A stretch of DNA of 64,000 bases from an uncultured Clostridia bacterium (GTDB lineage: Bacteria > Bacillota > Clostridia > Oscillospirales > Ruminococcaceae). The stretch lies in NCBI GenBank assembly GCA_947168885.1, contig CAMVNQ010000002.1, positions 186,001-250,000 of the forward strand, written 5' to 3'. The position numbers were made by a program, and so were the translations under genes. The notes under the pieces are model-generated. The model had not been told where the DNA came from. It worked only from the letters and a program-made list of their open reading frames with translations, and ran no database searches. The stretch's first letter is position 1; every line of letters starts with the position of its first letter. Positions 1-7,990 of the stretch are shown piece after piece.

Positions 1-2
1 AC

Positions 3-30
3 AAAAAACGAGTGAATAAAAATCCACTCG
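3..30 (-). terminator. Rho-independent terminator after proC
   Basis: A 6-bp stem (CGAGTG at 9-14, CACTCG at 25-30) is followed on the minus strand by a run of T (plus-strand A at 3-8). It lies just past the proC stop and would end the folT-proC transcript. Confidence 0.75.
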
Positions 31-38
31 TTAAATAT

Positions 39-827
39 TTATTGCGATAATTCATAAGCACGTCTTGTGCACGCTTCACAAGCCGCATTGACATCATCGG
101 TAAGTTTTCCTTCATAAAGTTTGTCAAGTCCCGCGATAGTTGTTCCGCCGGGAGAAGACACCTGTTTTATGAGCTGATCTACCGTCATTCCGGAGCCTGT
201 AAGCATTTCCGCGGAGCCCTTGAGCGTTTCGGCAAAAAGGCGAAGAGCAGCGCCGCCGTCGATGCCGTTCGCTTCGGCATAATCAACAAAGCCTTTGGCA
301 AAAAGATAAATGAATGCGGGAGAACTTCCGTTGATGCAGATGATCTCCTTCATCTTGTCTATCGGTATGGTCTCAACAATACCGCAGCTTCCGATGACTT
401 CTTTTGCAAAAGCGAACTCTTCGGGTGTTGTCCTGTCATCTGTTGACATAGCACTTGCACCCATACCGAGCATCATAGGCGTATTCGGCATAACGAGTAC
501 GACCTTTGCGTCGGGGATAGTGCGGCTTCTGATGAATTTTTCGGAAATTCCGGCACAGATGGATATAAACACGGTATCCGATGTTACCGACGCCTTGAGC
601 GAATCGAGAACATCACCGAGAACCTGGGGTTTCACAGCGAGAAGAACATATTTACAGAGCGAAACGAGCTCCGCTTCGCTCGAACACGGCTTTGCCGGTA
701 CGGAAGCGAGCTTTTCAGTATCTTTATCATAGGCATATACCTCTGCGTCAAGCTTTCCCGCCGACGCTATGCCCTTCATGATCGCGGATCCCATATTTCC
801 CGCGCCTAAAAAGCCTAATTTTATCAT
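39..827 (-). CDS. proC: Pyrroline-5-carboxylate reductase
   Basis: Cytoplasmic NAD(P)H-dependent enzyme that reduces 1-pyrroline-5-carboxylate to L-proline, the last step of proline synthesis. The 262-residue product has the usual family length. It opens with a Rossmann nucleotide-binding loop (GAGNMGSAI, residues 9-17) and carries the C-terminal signature SPGGTTIAGL near residue 223. The ATG overlaps the stop of folT by 4 bases (ATGA), so translation is probably coupled to it. The link with a folate transporter looks like operon convenience; I see no shared pathway. A terminator follows. Confidence 0.95.
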   Translation of the reverse strand: MIKLGFLGAGNMGSAIMKGIASAGKLDAEVYAYDKDTEKLASVPAKPCSSEAELVSLCKYVLLAVKPQVLGDVLDSLKASVTSDTVFISICAGISEKFIRSRTIPDAKVVLVMPNTPMMLGMGASAMSTDDRTTPEEFAFAKEVIGSCGIVETIPIDKMKEIICINGSSPAFIYLFAKGFVDYAEANGIDGGAALRLFAETLKGSAEMLTGSGMTVDQLIKQVSSPGGTTIAGLDKLYEGKLTDDVNAACEACTRRAYELSQ

Positions 828-1714
828 TCTGTTTCACTTCTCCGTTCTTTAAGTATCTTTTTCTTTCCGGTATTCGGAAATATCTTTTTATATGCCGCAA
901 GTACAGGGAATATTACTATCAGCAGTATAATGCAGTCCACCGGGCACTGTATCGCGTTTTTCACAAGGCGAAGCGGATATGCAGCCGCAGTTGACTCCGG
1001 AGTAGTATATCCCGAAAGTATCATAGCCGTAGGAGTCATGACAAGGTTGCATATAATAGTAACAACTACCTTTGACAGAATAATGCGTACAGATTTTCCT
1101 GTCTCACCGGTTTGCGATCTGTTGACACGTATAACGAACGTGAACAGCAATCCATAGAAAAATCCGAGGAATATCGCCGCGATAATAAGTGACGGATCTG
1201 AAAGCGATGTAATTATCTTCTGCGTATTTTTATCATCTGAAACAAGTCCGGTAAAATAGTTTGAGATCAAATACATTAACAGACCAAATACAGCACCGAC
1301 ACCGAGACCTACCGCGTCGGAAATGAATACTGTCTTAAGTATCGAATGCTCGGAGCGCTGGTTTTTCAGGGCTTCATTGATATTGAACGGCTTCATTCCA
1401 TAGAGGAAAATGCCATATATCATGGCTCCCACAGCTTCGATAAGTGTGAACAGAGGGCTGAATCCGCCTTCCGGCTTCATCAGGAACCCTATGATATCTG
1501 TCATTGCACCCGCAAGGAATGCCACGGTAGGACCATAAAGAGCACCGATAGTTGCAAGCGCGATATACGCGAACGTTATCTTGAGATCGTTGGAAATAGA
1601 AATGGAAAAAAGCTTGAGCACAATATCAAGAGCTATCAGAATACCCGTAACTATTATGCAGCGTATAGACTTTAGCTCAAAAGCCGATCTTCCGAATTTT
1701 TCAAAAAAAGACAT
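824..1714 (-). CDS. folT: Folate-family ECF transporter S component
   Basis: Membrane substrate-binding subunit of an energy-coupling factor transporter, probably for folates. It would work with a shared EcfA/EcfA'/EcfT module that is not in this window. The N-terminal half, about residues 18-110, matches the FolT pattern: a hydrophobic helix, the segment around LKITFAYIALATIGALYGP, then GAMTDIIGF. At 296 residues it is much longer than the usual 170-200. The extra length is a hydrophilic linker near residues 110-125 followed by further membrane segments. The strong argument for folate is the tetrahydrofolate riboswitch in its leader. The ribosome site GAAGGAGG precedes the ATG. Its last codons overlap proC. 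Confidence 0.85.
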   Translation of the reverse strand: MSFFEKFGRSAFELKSIRCIIVTGILIALDIVLKLFSISISNDLKITFAYIALATIGALYGPTVAFLAGAMTDIIGFLMKPEGGFSPLFTLIEAVGAMIYGIFLYGMKPFNINEALKNQRSEHSILKTVFISDAVGLGVGAVFGLLMYLISNYFTGLVSDDKNTQKIITSLSDPSLIIAAIFLGFFYGLLFTFVIRVNRSQTGETGKSVRIILSKVVVTIICNLVMTPTAMILSGYTTPESTAAAYPLRLVKNAIQCPVDCIILLIVIFPVLAAYKKIFPNTGKKKILKERRSETE

Positions 1715-1742
1715 ATACAGCCTCCTTCACTGAAAGAAACCA

Positions 1743-1779
1743 TACATAAAGAAGGATAAGCCGTTTATCCGATTATGTA
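1743..1779 (-). promoter_or_regulatory. Hairpin between THF aptamer and folT start (expression platform)
   Basis: An extended stem-loop (TACATAA at 1743-1749 with TTATGTA at 1773-1779, plus an inner GGATAA/TTATCC stem) sits directly after the riboswitch aptamer. Its outer arm touches the last base pair of aptamer stem P1. No T-run follows, so control at translation, or by mutually exclusive pairing, is more likely than a simple terminator. That part is inference. Confidence 0.5.
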
Positions 1780-1878
1780 CAGCGAGATGCGAAGACCGAA
1801 CCGCAAGCGGTGACCACTTTTCGTCGCAGTGCCAACTCTCCGTACACTGCGCACTTCACGCACGGTCTTCTACTCTGT
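1779..1878 (-). ncRNA. Tetrahydrofolate (THF) riboswitch
   Basis: Read on the minus strand, the leader of folT contains the THF aptamer landmarks in order: a P1 strand followed by GAGTAGA, then GCGTGAAGTGC, a middle hairpin, CGA, and near the 3' end CGGTCTTCGCATC before the closing P1 strand (ACAG with CTGT). These match the conserved core of folate-transporter THF riboswitches as I know it. It would bind reduced folate and lower folT expression when folate is plentiful. A Rfam RF01831 covariance search would settle it. Confidence 0.85.
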
Positions 1879-1891
1879 ATCTACTTAACTA

Positions 1892-2380
1892 TCATTTCAA
1901 TCTGTTTCCGCAGCTTGTACAGAACATGAACGAATCATCATTTTCTGTTCCGCAGTTCGGACATACACAATTATGATGTTCTTTCACCGGAACATCGATA
2001 CCTGTCTCCTGAATGTTCTGCTGCGCTCCGGTATTGTTCTGATTATAAAGCTTTCCGGTAGCCAATATCCTCTGAGATTCAAGGAAATCAGAGATACGTC
2101 TGGTGTATTTTGCATTCTCAGCGGTCTTGTCGATAAGTTCTCCGAACCCGTAAAGGAAGAATGAACCTATCCAGCTCAGCAAAAAACCGAAACACCATAT
2201 CACAATACCGACAAGCACAGACGCGCTATTCGCAAAAAACAAATCACGTCTGTTGGCTCCGGGAATCGCAGATGTGCCGTATATCATTACCAAAAGGCCG
2301 AAAACGAACACACCTATGAGCATAATGATAAAAAGAACCACGGCAAGCGTTTTGATCTTTTTACCGATGTTTTTGAACAT
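1892..2380 (-). CDS. Small membrane protein with C-terminal zinc ribbon
   Basis: Function unknown. The 162-residue product has a basic N-terminus, a first membrane helix at about residues 9-33 and a second at about 50-75. A cytoplasmic linker follows, and the C-terminus is a compact zinc ribbon with two CxxC knuckles (CPNCG near 140 and CTSCG near 154). Such zinc-ribbon tails are common on small Firmicute membrane proteins and do not indicate a reaction. It starts 10 bases after pfkA with a good site (AAGGAG, 6 bases from the ATG), so it is almost surely in the pfkA transcript. No terminator was seen before the THF riboswitch 14 bases downstream, so read-through into folT is possible. Confidence 0.75.
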   Translation of the reverse strand: MFKNIGKKIKTLAVVLFIIMLIGVFVFGLLVMIYGTSAIPGANRRDLFFANSASVLVGIVIWCFGFLLSWIGSFFLYGFGELIDKTAENAKYTRRISDFLESQRILATGKLYNQNNTGAQQNIQETGIDVPVKEHHNCVCPNCGTENDDSFMFCTSCGNRLK

Positions 2381-2390
2381 TCCCGACTCC

Positions 2391-3350
2391 TTATATAGCT
2401 ATCTCGTTAGCTATTTTATAGAGATCTGCGGGGAACTCCTTCTTCATGCTGAGAGCTTCCTGAATATCAACGTCGATAACGTCACCGTGCTGGAGACCAA
2501 CGACTCTGTTGCCTATTCCCTTTTCGAGAAGTTCTACTGCGTAGTAACCCATTCTGCTTGCTTCAACTCTGTCACGGAGAGTAGGCGAACCGCCTCTCTG
2601 TACATGGCCGAGAATTGTTGCGCGGCACTCGATATGCACTGCCTCTTCGATCTCTTCCGCTATCTTCTGGGAGTTACCGATGCCCTCGGATACAACAACA
2701 ACGAAGTGGTTCTTGCCTGCCTTCTTAGACTCGGCGATCTTCTTTGTCACCTCACCAAGATCATACGGCATCTCGGTTGTTATTATAGCGGTAGCTCCGC
2801 ACGCAATACCTGTGTTGAGTGCTATGTAGCCGGCACGTCTTCCCATTACCTCAACTACTGTGCAGCGGTCATGAGAGCTTGCCGTGTCATTGAGCTTGTC
2901 GATAAGCTCCATAGCTGTGTTCATAGCGGTATCGTAGCCGATCGTATATTCTGTCATAGCTATATCATTGTCTATCGTTCCGGGAAGACCGATGCACGGG
3001 ATTCCGGCAGCCGAAAGATCCGCTGCACCTCTGAACGAACCGTCGCCGCCTATGACAACGATACCGTCGATACCGTTCTTTATGCAGGACTGCTTTGCCT
3101 TCTCAATACCGGCCTTTTCCTTGAATTCAAGGCATCTTGCGGTATAAAGCACAGTACCGCCTCTCTGTATAATATCGGAAACGCTTGTTGCGTCAAGAGG
3201 ACGAATATCACCGTTTATAAGTCCGTTGTAGCCTCTGTAGATACCTACGACTTCCATACCCTTCTGAAGAGCAGCTCTTACGACAGCTCTTACAGCAGCG
3301 TTCATACCCGGCGCATCTCCGCCGCTTGTTAAAACTCCGATTTTCTTCAT
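2391..3350 (-). CDS. pfkA: ATP-dependent 6-phosphofructokinase
   Basis: Phosphorylates fructose 6-phosphate to fructose 1,6-bisphosphate, the committed step of glycolysis, in the cytoplasm as a tetramer. The 319 residues match bacterial PfkA in length. Visible sites are the ATP loop SGGDAPGMN (9-17), GGDGS (101-105) and the catalytic PGTIDND (123-129, with Asp127). Glycine at positions 104 and 124 marks the ATP-dependent type; pyrophosphate-dependent enzymes have Asp and Lys there. MGRRAGY also fits the substrate site. It has its own strong promoter and ribosome site (GGAGG), and a small zinc-ribbon membrane protein follows it. Confidence 0.97.
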   Translation of the reverse strand: MKKIGVLTSGGDAPGMNAAVRAVVRAALQKGMEVVGIYRGYNGLINGDIRPLDATSVSDIIQRGGTVLYTARCLEFKEKAGIEKAKQSCIKNGIDGIVVIGGDGSFRGAADLSAAGIPCIGLPGTIDNDIAMTEYTIGYDTAMNTAMELIDKLNDTASSHDRCTVVEVMGRRAGYIALNTGIACGATAIITTEMPYDLGEVTKKIAESKKAGKNHFVVVVSEGIGNSQKIAEEIEEAVHIECRATILGHVQRGGSPTLRDRVEASRMGYYAVELLEKGIGNRVVGLQHGDVIDVDIQEALSMKKEFPADLYKIANEIAI

Positions 3351-3410
3351 TTTTTAATTTCCTCCGTTTTGAAAATAAAAATGCAGTCAAGCATCTCACA
3401 TACATAAAAT

Positions 3411-3439
3411 ATTTTAACTCAACAAGACCGAATCGTCAA
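3411..3439 (-). promoter_or_regulatory. Sigma-A promoter for pfkA
   Basis: On the minus strand, TTGACG (3434-3439) and TAAAAT (3411-3416) are separated by 17 bases. The -10 box lies about 60 bases upstream of the pfkA ATG. Confidence 0.75.
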
Positions 3440-3533
3440 GTGATTTTTTTGTGAAAACCGGACATTTCACGATATTATGACTTTTTTCACAAAAAAACGC
3501 CCTGTACCGCGTCATATTTAAACAAATAATATA

Positions 3534-3576
3534 GACGGCATCTGTAATTCCGGAAAAATCAGGAAATACTGCCGTC
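3534..3576 (-). terminator. Possible terminator overlapping the whiA stop
   Basis: A perfect 7-bp inverted repeat (GACGGCA at 3534-3540, TGCCGTC at 3570-3576) spans the end of whiA. The loop is long (29 bases) and only a weak AT-rich tract follows, so termination strength is uncertain. Confidence 0.4.
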
Positions 3577-4434
3577 TCTTATCTCATCAGCAAGTTTCGC
3601 GATACGCTCAAACCTGTGGTTCACTCCGCTTCGGCTTATATTGGGTTCAGCGAGCTTTCCGAGGTCACGCAGCGACATATCGGGATTGTCAAGCCGAAGT
3701 TTCGCTATCTCGCAGAGTTCCGAAGGAAGTTTGTCTTCACCTAAAGCAGATAGTACAAGCTTTATATCGTCGAGCTGTTTAGCCGAAGCACGTACTGTTC
3801 TGTCAATATTTGCCGTTTCACAGTTTACCGAGCGGTTGATGTTGCTGCGCACTTCCTTGATTATCTTGATATTCATTATCTCCATCGCGCTTTGGACCGC
3901 GCCCATAAATGTAAGAATATCGGAGATGTTTTCGCTGTTCTTGCTGTAAAGGAAATATGAATATCCCCTGTGAGATATGTTCACAGTCATACCCTGCTCG
4001 TTAATGAGACCGTAAAGTTCTTCACATTTCTCTCTGCTTCCTGCCGAGATCTCAAAATGATAGCCGGCCTTCTGAACGTACACGTTACCGCTTGTTATGA
4101 ACAAGCCTCGCAGGAACATACCTACCTCGGAATCGCTTCCGCCGATATTCTCCCTGATAAGCTTATCTTCAAAATAGCCGTATTTCAGCGGAATCATACG
4201 ATCAAGCGGAGAAACACAATAACTTATGCCGGTACGTATCTTCGTCGAGTTCACTTCCAGACTGTTTTTCGGAAATATGCGGCGAACATATCCCGCGACA
4301 GACTTGTCCCGAGTGATGAAATACGGCTCTTCACCCTTAAAGCCGTACATCATACCATATCGTAATACATCCCGAAGATCATCGGGAACATCGCAGGCGC
4401 AAAGCTCCCGCTTGACATCATTCGTAAAAGACAT
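3559..4434 (-). CDS. whiA: DNA-binding protein WhiA
   Basis: Conserved Gram-positive DNA-binding protein affecting cell division and chromosome segregation in Bacillus and sporulation in Streptomyces. The 291-residue product has an N-terminal region related to LAGLIDADG endonucleases without the catalytic acids. Its C-terminal helix-turn-helix is visible at about residues 245-288 (LRDLGKLA then SRSGVNHRFERI). It is slightly shorter than the usual 300-320. It is the last gene of the hprK-murB-rapZ operon, 29 bases after rapZ. In many relatives yvcK (glmR) lies between rapZ and whiA; here it does not. Confidence 0.93.
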   Translation of the reverse strand: MSFTNDVKRELCACDVPDDLRDVLRYGMMYGFKGEEPYFITRDKSVAGYVRRIFPKNSLEVNSTKIRTGISYCVSPLDRMIPLKYGYFEDKLIRENIGGSDSEVGMFLRGLFITSGNVYVQKAGYHFEISAGSREKCEELYGLINEQGMTVNISHRGYSYFLYSKNSENISDILTFMGAVQSAMEIMNIKIIKEVRSNINRSVNCETANIDRTVRASAKQLDDIKLVLSALGEDKLPSELCEIAKLRLDNPDMSLRDLGKLAEPNISRSGVNHRFERIAKLADEIRDGSIS

Positions 4435-4463
4435 ATATATGAACCGCGTTCAGCCTGCATGGA

Positions 4464-5321
4464 TCACTGTTTCTGTGAATCCCTGTGCATGGTATGAACG
4501 TTATATCCTTTTTCAGACAAAAATTTGTTCGTAAGCTCCGCAAATGTCACGCTCCTGTGCCTTCCGCCGGTACAGCCGAATGCTATGACAAGCTGGCTCT
4601 TACCCTCGGATATATACTGAGGAACAAGAAAATCGAGCATATCGAAAAGTTTATCACGGAATTCGACAGAGCGCTCGGAGTCCATGACATAATCCCGGAC
4701 TTCTTTGTCTTCGCCGGTCTTGAATTTAAGATCCGGTATATAAAACGGGTTCGGCATGAATCTGACATCGAACACAAGATCGGCTTCGTCCGGTATGCCG
4801 TATTTATAGCCGAATGACATACAGCTTATTATCATTCCGTCCGAGATCCTTGAAAGAAAGAGCTTGAGCATACTTTCCTTGAACTTCGCCGTTGATGTAA
4901 AGCTCGAATCTATGCAGTAATCAGCCTTTTCTTTTATAGGCATGACGATATTGAACTCTTCGTTTATCGCCTTGTCTATGTCGCCGCCGGATATATCATA
5001 AAGCGGGTGCTTTCGCCGTGTTTCCTTGTATCGTCTGCGTATTACGTCCTTATTCGCGTAAATGAACAGTATCTTTACACTCAGCCCCATTTTACGCATT
5101 TCTTGGACGTTTTCCCAGAAAGGAAGGAAAAGCTCACCGCCGCGTATATCGACAACTATCGCGACCTTGTTTATATCGGTGTTGTCACCGCAGAGCTCGG
5201 CAAATTTCGGAATGAGCTGCGGCGGCATATTGTCTATGCAGAAGTATCCAATATCCTCAAGAACATCTGCCGCACTTGATTTTCCCGATCCGGAAACGCC
5301 CGTAACTATTACAAATTCCAT
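4464..5321 (-). CDS. rapZ: RNase adapter / nucleotide-binding protein RapZ (YvcJ)
   Basis: P-loop protein which in enterobacteria senses glucosamine 6-phosphate and directs RNase E to sRNAs. The Firmicute orthologue YvcJ binds and hydrolyses nucleotides, and its target is less clear. The 285 residues carry a Walker A motif at the start (GVSGSGKS, residues 8-15), CIDNMPPQL near 28 and the C-terminal signature GCTGGRHRSV near 249-258. It is 11 bases downstream of murB, in an operon of wall-precursor and carbon-control genes, which suits a role near amino-sugar metabolism. Confidence 0.93.
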   Translation of the reverse strand: MEFVIVTGVSGSGKSSAADVLEDIGYFCIDNMPPQLIPKFAELCGDNTDINKVAIVVDIRGGELFLPFWENVQEMRKMGLSVKILFIYANKDVIRRRYKETRRKHPLYDISGGDIDKAINEEFNIVMPIKEKADYCIDSSFTSTAKFKESMLKLFLSRISDGMIISCMSFGYKYGIPDEADLVFDVRFMPNPFYIPDLKFKTGEDKEVRDYVMDSERSVEFRDKLFDMLDFLVPQYISEGKSQLVIAFGCTGGRHRSVTFAELTNKFLSEKGYNVHTMHRDSQKQ

Positions 5322-5332
5322 TTAATCTCCGT

Positions 5333-6235
5333 TTATTCTATTATCATAACTTCCGGTTCAAGTCTGACTCCTGAATCTGCAAATACCTTTTCCCTGACGT
5401 GATCTATCACTTCAACAACATCTCCGAACGTCGCGTTCCCTTTGTTGATAACAAATCCGCTGTGTTTTTCGCTTACCTGAGCACCGCCGGACGTGTATCC
5501 TTTGAGACCGCTGTCCTCGATAAGCTTTGCCGCAAAATAACCCTCAGGACGCTTGAACGTGCTTCCCGCGCTCGGATATTCGAGCGGCTGCTTGTCGCGC
5601 CTTTTCTGCATTATCTCTGACATCTTCGCGAAGATCTCGTCACTGTCGTCCTCGTAAAGCTCAAAGCATACCGAAAGTATCACTTTATCCGAACCGTTAA
5701 AGATGCTGTGACGATAAGAAAGCTCCATATCAGCCTTATCCATTCGCTTTACGATTCCGTCGGAATCGAGATAATCACAGTAAACGACAACATCCTTCAT
5801 TTCGCCGCCGAATGCACCCGCGTTCATATAAAGCGCACCGCCGGCACTTCCCGGGATACCGTATGCGAATTCAAGCCCGCCGAGCCCCTCATTTCTCGCT
5901 GTATTGCATATCTTCGCGAGAGAAGCTCCGGCGTCGCACACGAGTCTGCACCCGTCGCGTCGTATCTGCGACATTTCGCCGCCGATAAGTATCACAACTC
6001 CGCGCAGCCCCTTATCGGTTATGAGAACGTTGGTGCATTTTCCGAAAATATAGTATCTGATCCCGCTTTTTCTGCATTCCGAAACCAATTCTGCTGCGCA
6101 GCCGGTACTGTTCGGCATAACGATCACGTCACATACGCCACCGATACCGAACGATGTATATCTGGCGATACTCTCATCAAACAGTATCTTGGCACCGTAT
6201 CTCTCCGCAATGCCGGATAACGCTCCGTAGTTCAA
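5333..6235 (-). CDS. murB: UDP-N-acetylenolpyruvoylglucosamine reductase
   Basis: FAD enzyme that reduces UDP-GlcNAc-enolpyruvate to UDP-MurNAc using NADPH, the second committed step of peptidoglycan precursor synthesis in the cytoplasm. The 300-residue product has the FAD-binding region with FGKCTNVLITDKG (about 63-75), YGIPGSAGGALYMNAGA (about 124-140) and the catalytic-serine segment YPSAGSTFKRP (about 220-230). The pattern fits the shorter type II MurB of Firmicutes. It sits between glucokinase and rapZ with short gaps (40 and 11 bases). Confidence 0.96.
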   Translation of the reverse strand: MNYGALSGIAERYGAKILFDESIARYTSFGIGGVCDVIVMPNSTGCAAELVSECRKSGIRYYIFGKCTNVLITDKGLRGVVILIGGEMSQIRRDGCRLVCDAGASLAKICNTARNEGLGGLEFAYGIPGSAGGALYMNAGAFGGEMKDVVVYCDYLDSDGIVKRMDKADMELSYRHSIFNGSDKVILSVCFELYEDDSDEIFAKMSEIMQKRRDKQPLEYPSAGSTFKRPEGYFAAKLIEDSGLKGYTSGGAQVSEKHSGFVINKGNATFGDVVEVIDHVREKVFADSGVRLEPEVMIIE

Positions 6236-6275
6236 GGTCTTTTTCCTCCGCAGTATTTATTACGCTTTGCGCTCA

Positions 6276-7226
6276 TTATAAAGTATATAAAGAAGCAGCG
6301 CCTATTATACCTGCGTCGTTTCCAAGCTTGCAGATATCGAGCCTGGTCGAGCTCTGCGGATCGATGCAGTAGCATTCCTCCGCGATGTACTTGATGAGCG
6401 GATCAGTAAGATTCTTTCCTTCCTTGCAGATACCGCCGCCGATCAGGAGAAGCTCAGGCTGGAAGATGTTGACCATGTTCGTAAGACCGCAGCCGAGATA
6501 GTTGATATATGTGTTCACAACATCCGTTGCTGTCCTGTCACCGGCACGGAAGCCGTCAAAAGCTGTCTTTCCGTCAACGTTGGCTATATCACCGCCGGCT
6601 ATCTCCCACATTTTCGTGTTCTTGTCCTTCTCCATTGCTTCCTTTGTGAAGTTTATGAGCGCGGTAGCCGAGGAATAAGCCTCGAAACAGCCCTTTCTTC
6701 CGCAGGAGCACTGTCTGCCGTTGTATTCGATAACGGTATGTCCTACCTCACCGCCGCAGAAGTTGAAACCGGTGTAGATCTTGCCGTCGATGATAATACC
6801 GCCGCCTACTCCTGTTCCGAGCGTGATGACTACAACGTTCTTATATCCCTTGCCCGCACCGTTTACGACTTCTCCGAACGCCGCCGCGTTAGCATCGTTC
6901 TCAACGTAAACGTGTGTACCGAGCTTCTCGCCGAGTATCTTACCGAGCGGGAAGTTTTTGAAGCCAAGATTGTTGGAATAAAGCACAACACCCGTATCTC
7001 TGTTAGCGACACCTGGCGTACCGATGCCGATGCTGTTTACGTCGGAAACCGAAATACCCGCAGCTTCGCACGCCTGTCTCACACCCTCGGCGATGCTCTC
7101 GGCTATTTCCTCGCTCGGACGCGGGAGATTTGTCTTTATGTTTGATTTGCCGATGATGTTGTAGTTTTCGTCAACTACTCCGACCTTTATGTTTGTTCCT
7201 CCGAGATCTATACCTATGTTATACAT
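6276..7226 (-). CDS. glcK: ROK-family glucokinase
   Basis: Phosphorylates glucose to glucose 6-phosphate with ATP in the cytoplasm. ROK signatures are present: the phosphate loop DLGGTNIKVG (about 7-16), GTGVGGG near 140, the substrate-binding ExGH (GGEVGH) and the zinc-binding CSCGRKGCFE near 178-187. I chose the ATG at 7226 rather than an upstream in-frame TTG at 7235. The site AAAGGA lies 9 bases before this ATG but too close to the TTG. The product is then 316 residues. The start overlaps the end of the PHP gene by 8 bases. Another ROK sugar kinase specificity is possible, but the hprK operon context favours glucose. Confidence 0.9.
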   Translation of the reverse strand: MYNIGIDLGGTNIKVGVVDENYNIIGKSNIKTNLPRPSEEIAESIAEGVRQACEAAGISVSDVNSIGIGTPGVANRDTGVVLYSNNLGFKNFPLGKILGEKLGTHVYVENDANAAAFGEVVNGAGKGYKNVVVITLGTGVGGGIIIDGKIYTGFNFCGGEVGHTVIEYNGRQCSCGRKGCFEAYSSATALINFTKEAMEKDKNTKMWEIAGGDIANVDGKTAFDGFRAGDRTATDVVNTYINYLGCGLTNMVNIFQPELLLIGGGICKEGKNLTDPLIKYIAEECYCIDPQSSTRLDICKLGNDAGIIGAASLYTL

Positions 7227-7959
7227 TTTTGCCAATCCTTTCTTTTCTTGTTTTTATGTAACCGAGGAACCTTTCCTCGTCAGCGTTTACGACAAGCTCT
7301 TCCGGAAATCCTGTTTCCGTCAGGAGCTTATCCGCCAGTTCAAATGCTCCGATATGAGTGTAGAAATGCGCATCGGAGCTTACTATTATGCTTGTGCAGT
7401 GTTTTTCACAGCATCCGAGTATCTGTCTGTACCTGTCATACGATGCACCGCCGCGTTCGAGCCTGCATTCATTGACTTCTATCAGCCGACCGTAAGCCGC
7501 ACAGGCTCTCGCGACTTCGTCAAAGTCATAATCATAGCGCACACCGTCCGGGTGGCTTATAACATCGACGTGCGGGTCTTTAAGAGCATTTATATACGCT
7601 TTTGTGTGTTCCGTCTTAGTTGACGGAGTAAACGTCTGGAGATGCATAGAAACGTTGACCCATTCGAGAATACCGTAGTATATCTCCTTTTTATCCGGAT
7701 ATATGTCCGTATTCCCGTCCGAGTCAAGAATATTGGCTTCAATGCCCCTGAATACACGCACACCCTCAAGATGATCCGGAAGAATTTTCAGATTCTCGAA
7801 GTGCCATGTGTCCGGAGCGTCCTGCATAGCAACACCGTGGTCAGTCATACCGAGATAGCGTATGCCGTGCTTTGATGCCCAAACCGCATTCTCGGTGATC
7901 GTGCTGAAAGCGTGCGTTGATGCGACAGTGTGCGTATGCATATCAGCGATGTACCGCAA
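7219..7959 (-). CDS. PHP-domain phosphoesterase (YcdX-like)
   Basis: Member of the PHP (polymerase and histidinol phosphatase) metal hydrolase superfamily. The 246-residue protein shows the N-terminal metal motif DMHTHTVASTHA (6-17) and further ligands in GMTDHG (about 37-42), a mid-protein Glu (RGIEAN), and HPDG and SSDAHF later. The arrangement is most like E. coli YcdX and other phosphatase-type PHP proteins, not DNA polymerase or histidinol phosphatase of known pathway. The substrate is unknown. It lies between hprK and glucokinase in the same operon, so a sugar-phosphate-related substrate is plausible but only inferred. Confidence 0.82.
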   Translation of the reverse strand: MRYIADMHTHTVASTHAFSTITENAVWASKHGIRYLGMTDHGVAMQDAPDTWHFENLKILPDHLEGVRVFRGIEANILDSDGNTDIYPDKKEIYYGILEWVNVSMHLQTFTPSTKTEHTKAYINALKDPHVDVISHPDGVRYDYDFDEVARACAAYGRLIEVNECRLERGGASYDRYRQILGCCEKHCTSIIVSSDAHFYTHIGAFELADKLLTETGFPEELVVNADEERFLGYIKTRKERIGKNV

Positions 7960-7990
7960 AATTATCCCTGCCTTTTGTTCTTTGTCCTTA

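Noticed and set aside
2253-3332. Plus-strand open frame of 359 codons opposite pfkA
   Set aside because: It is the mirror of the strongly conserved pfkA frame and has a Cys/Ser/Tyr-rich composition with no motif.
7227-7235. TTG start for the ROK kinase
   Set aside because: The AAAGGA site is only about 2 bases from the TTG but 9 bases from the ATG at 7226.
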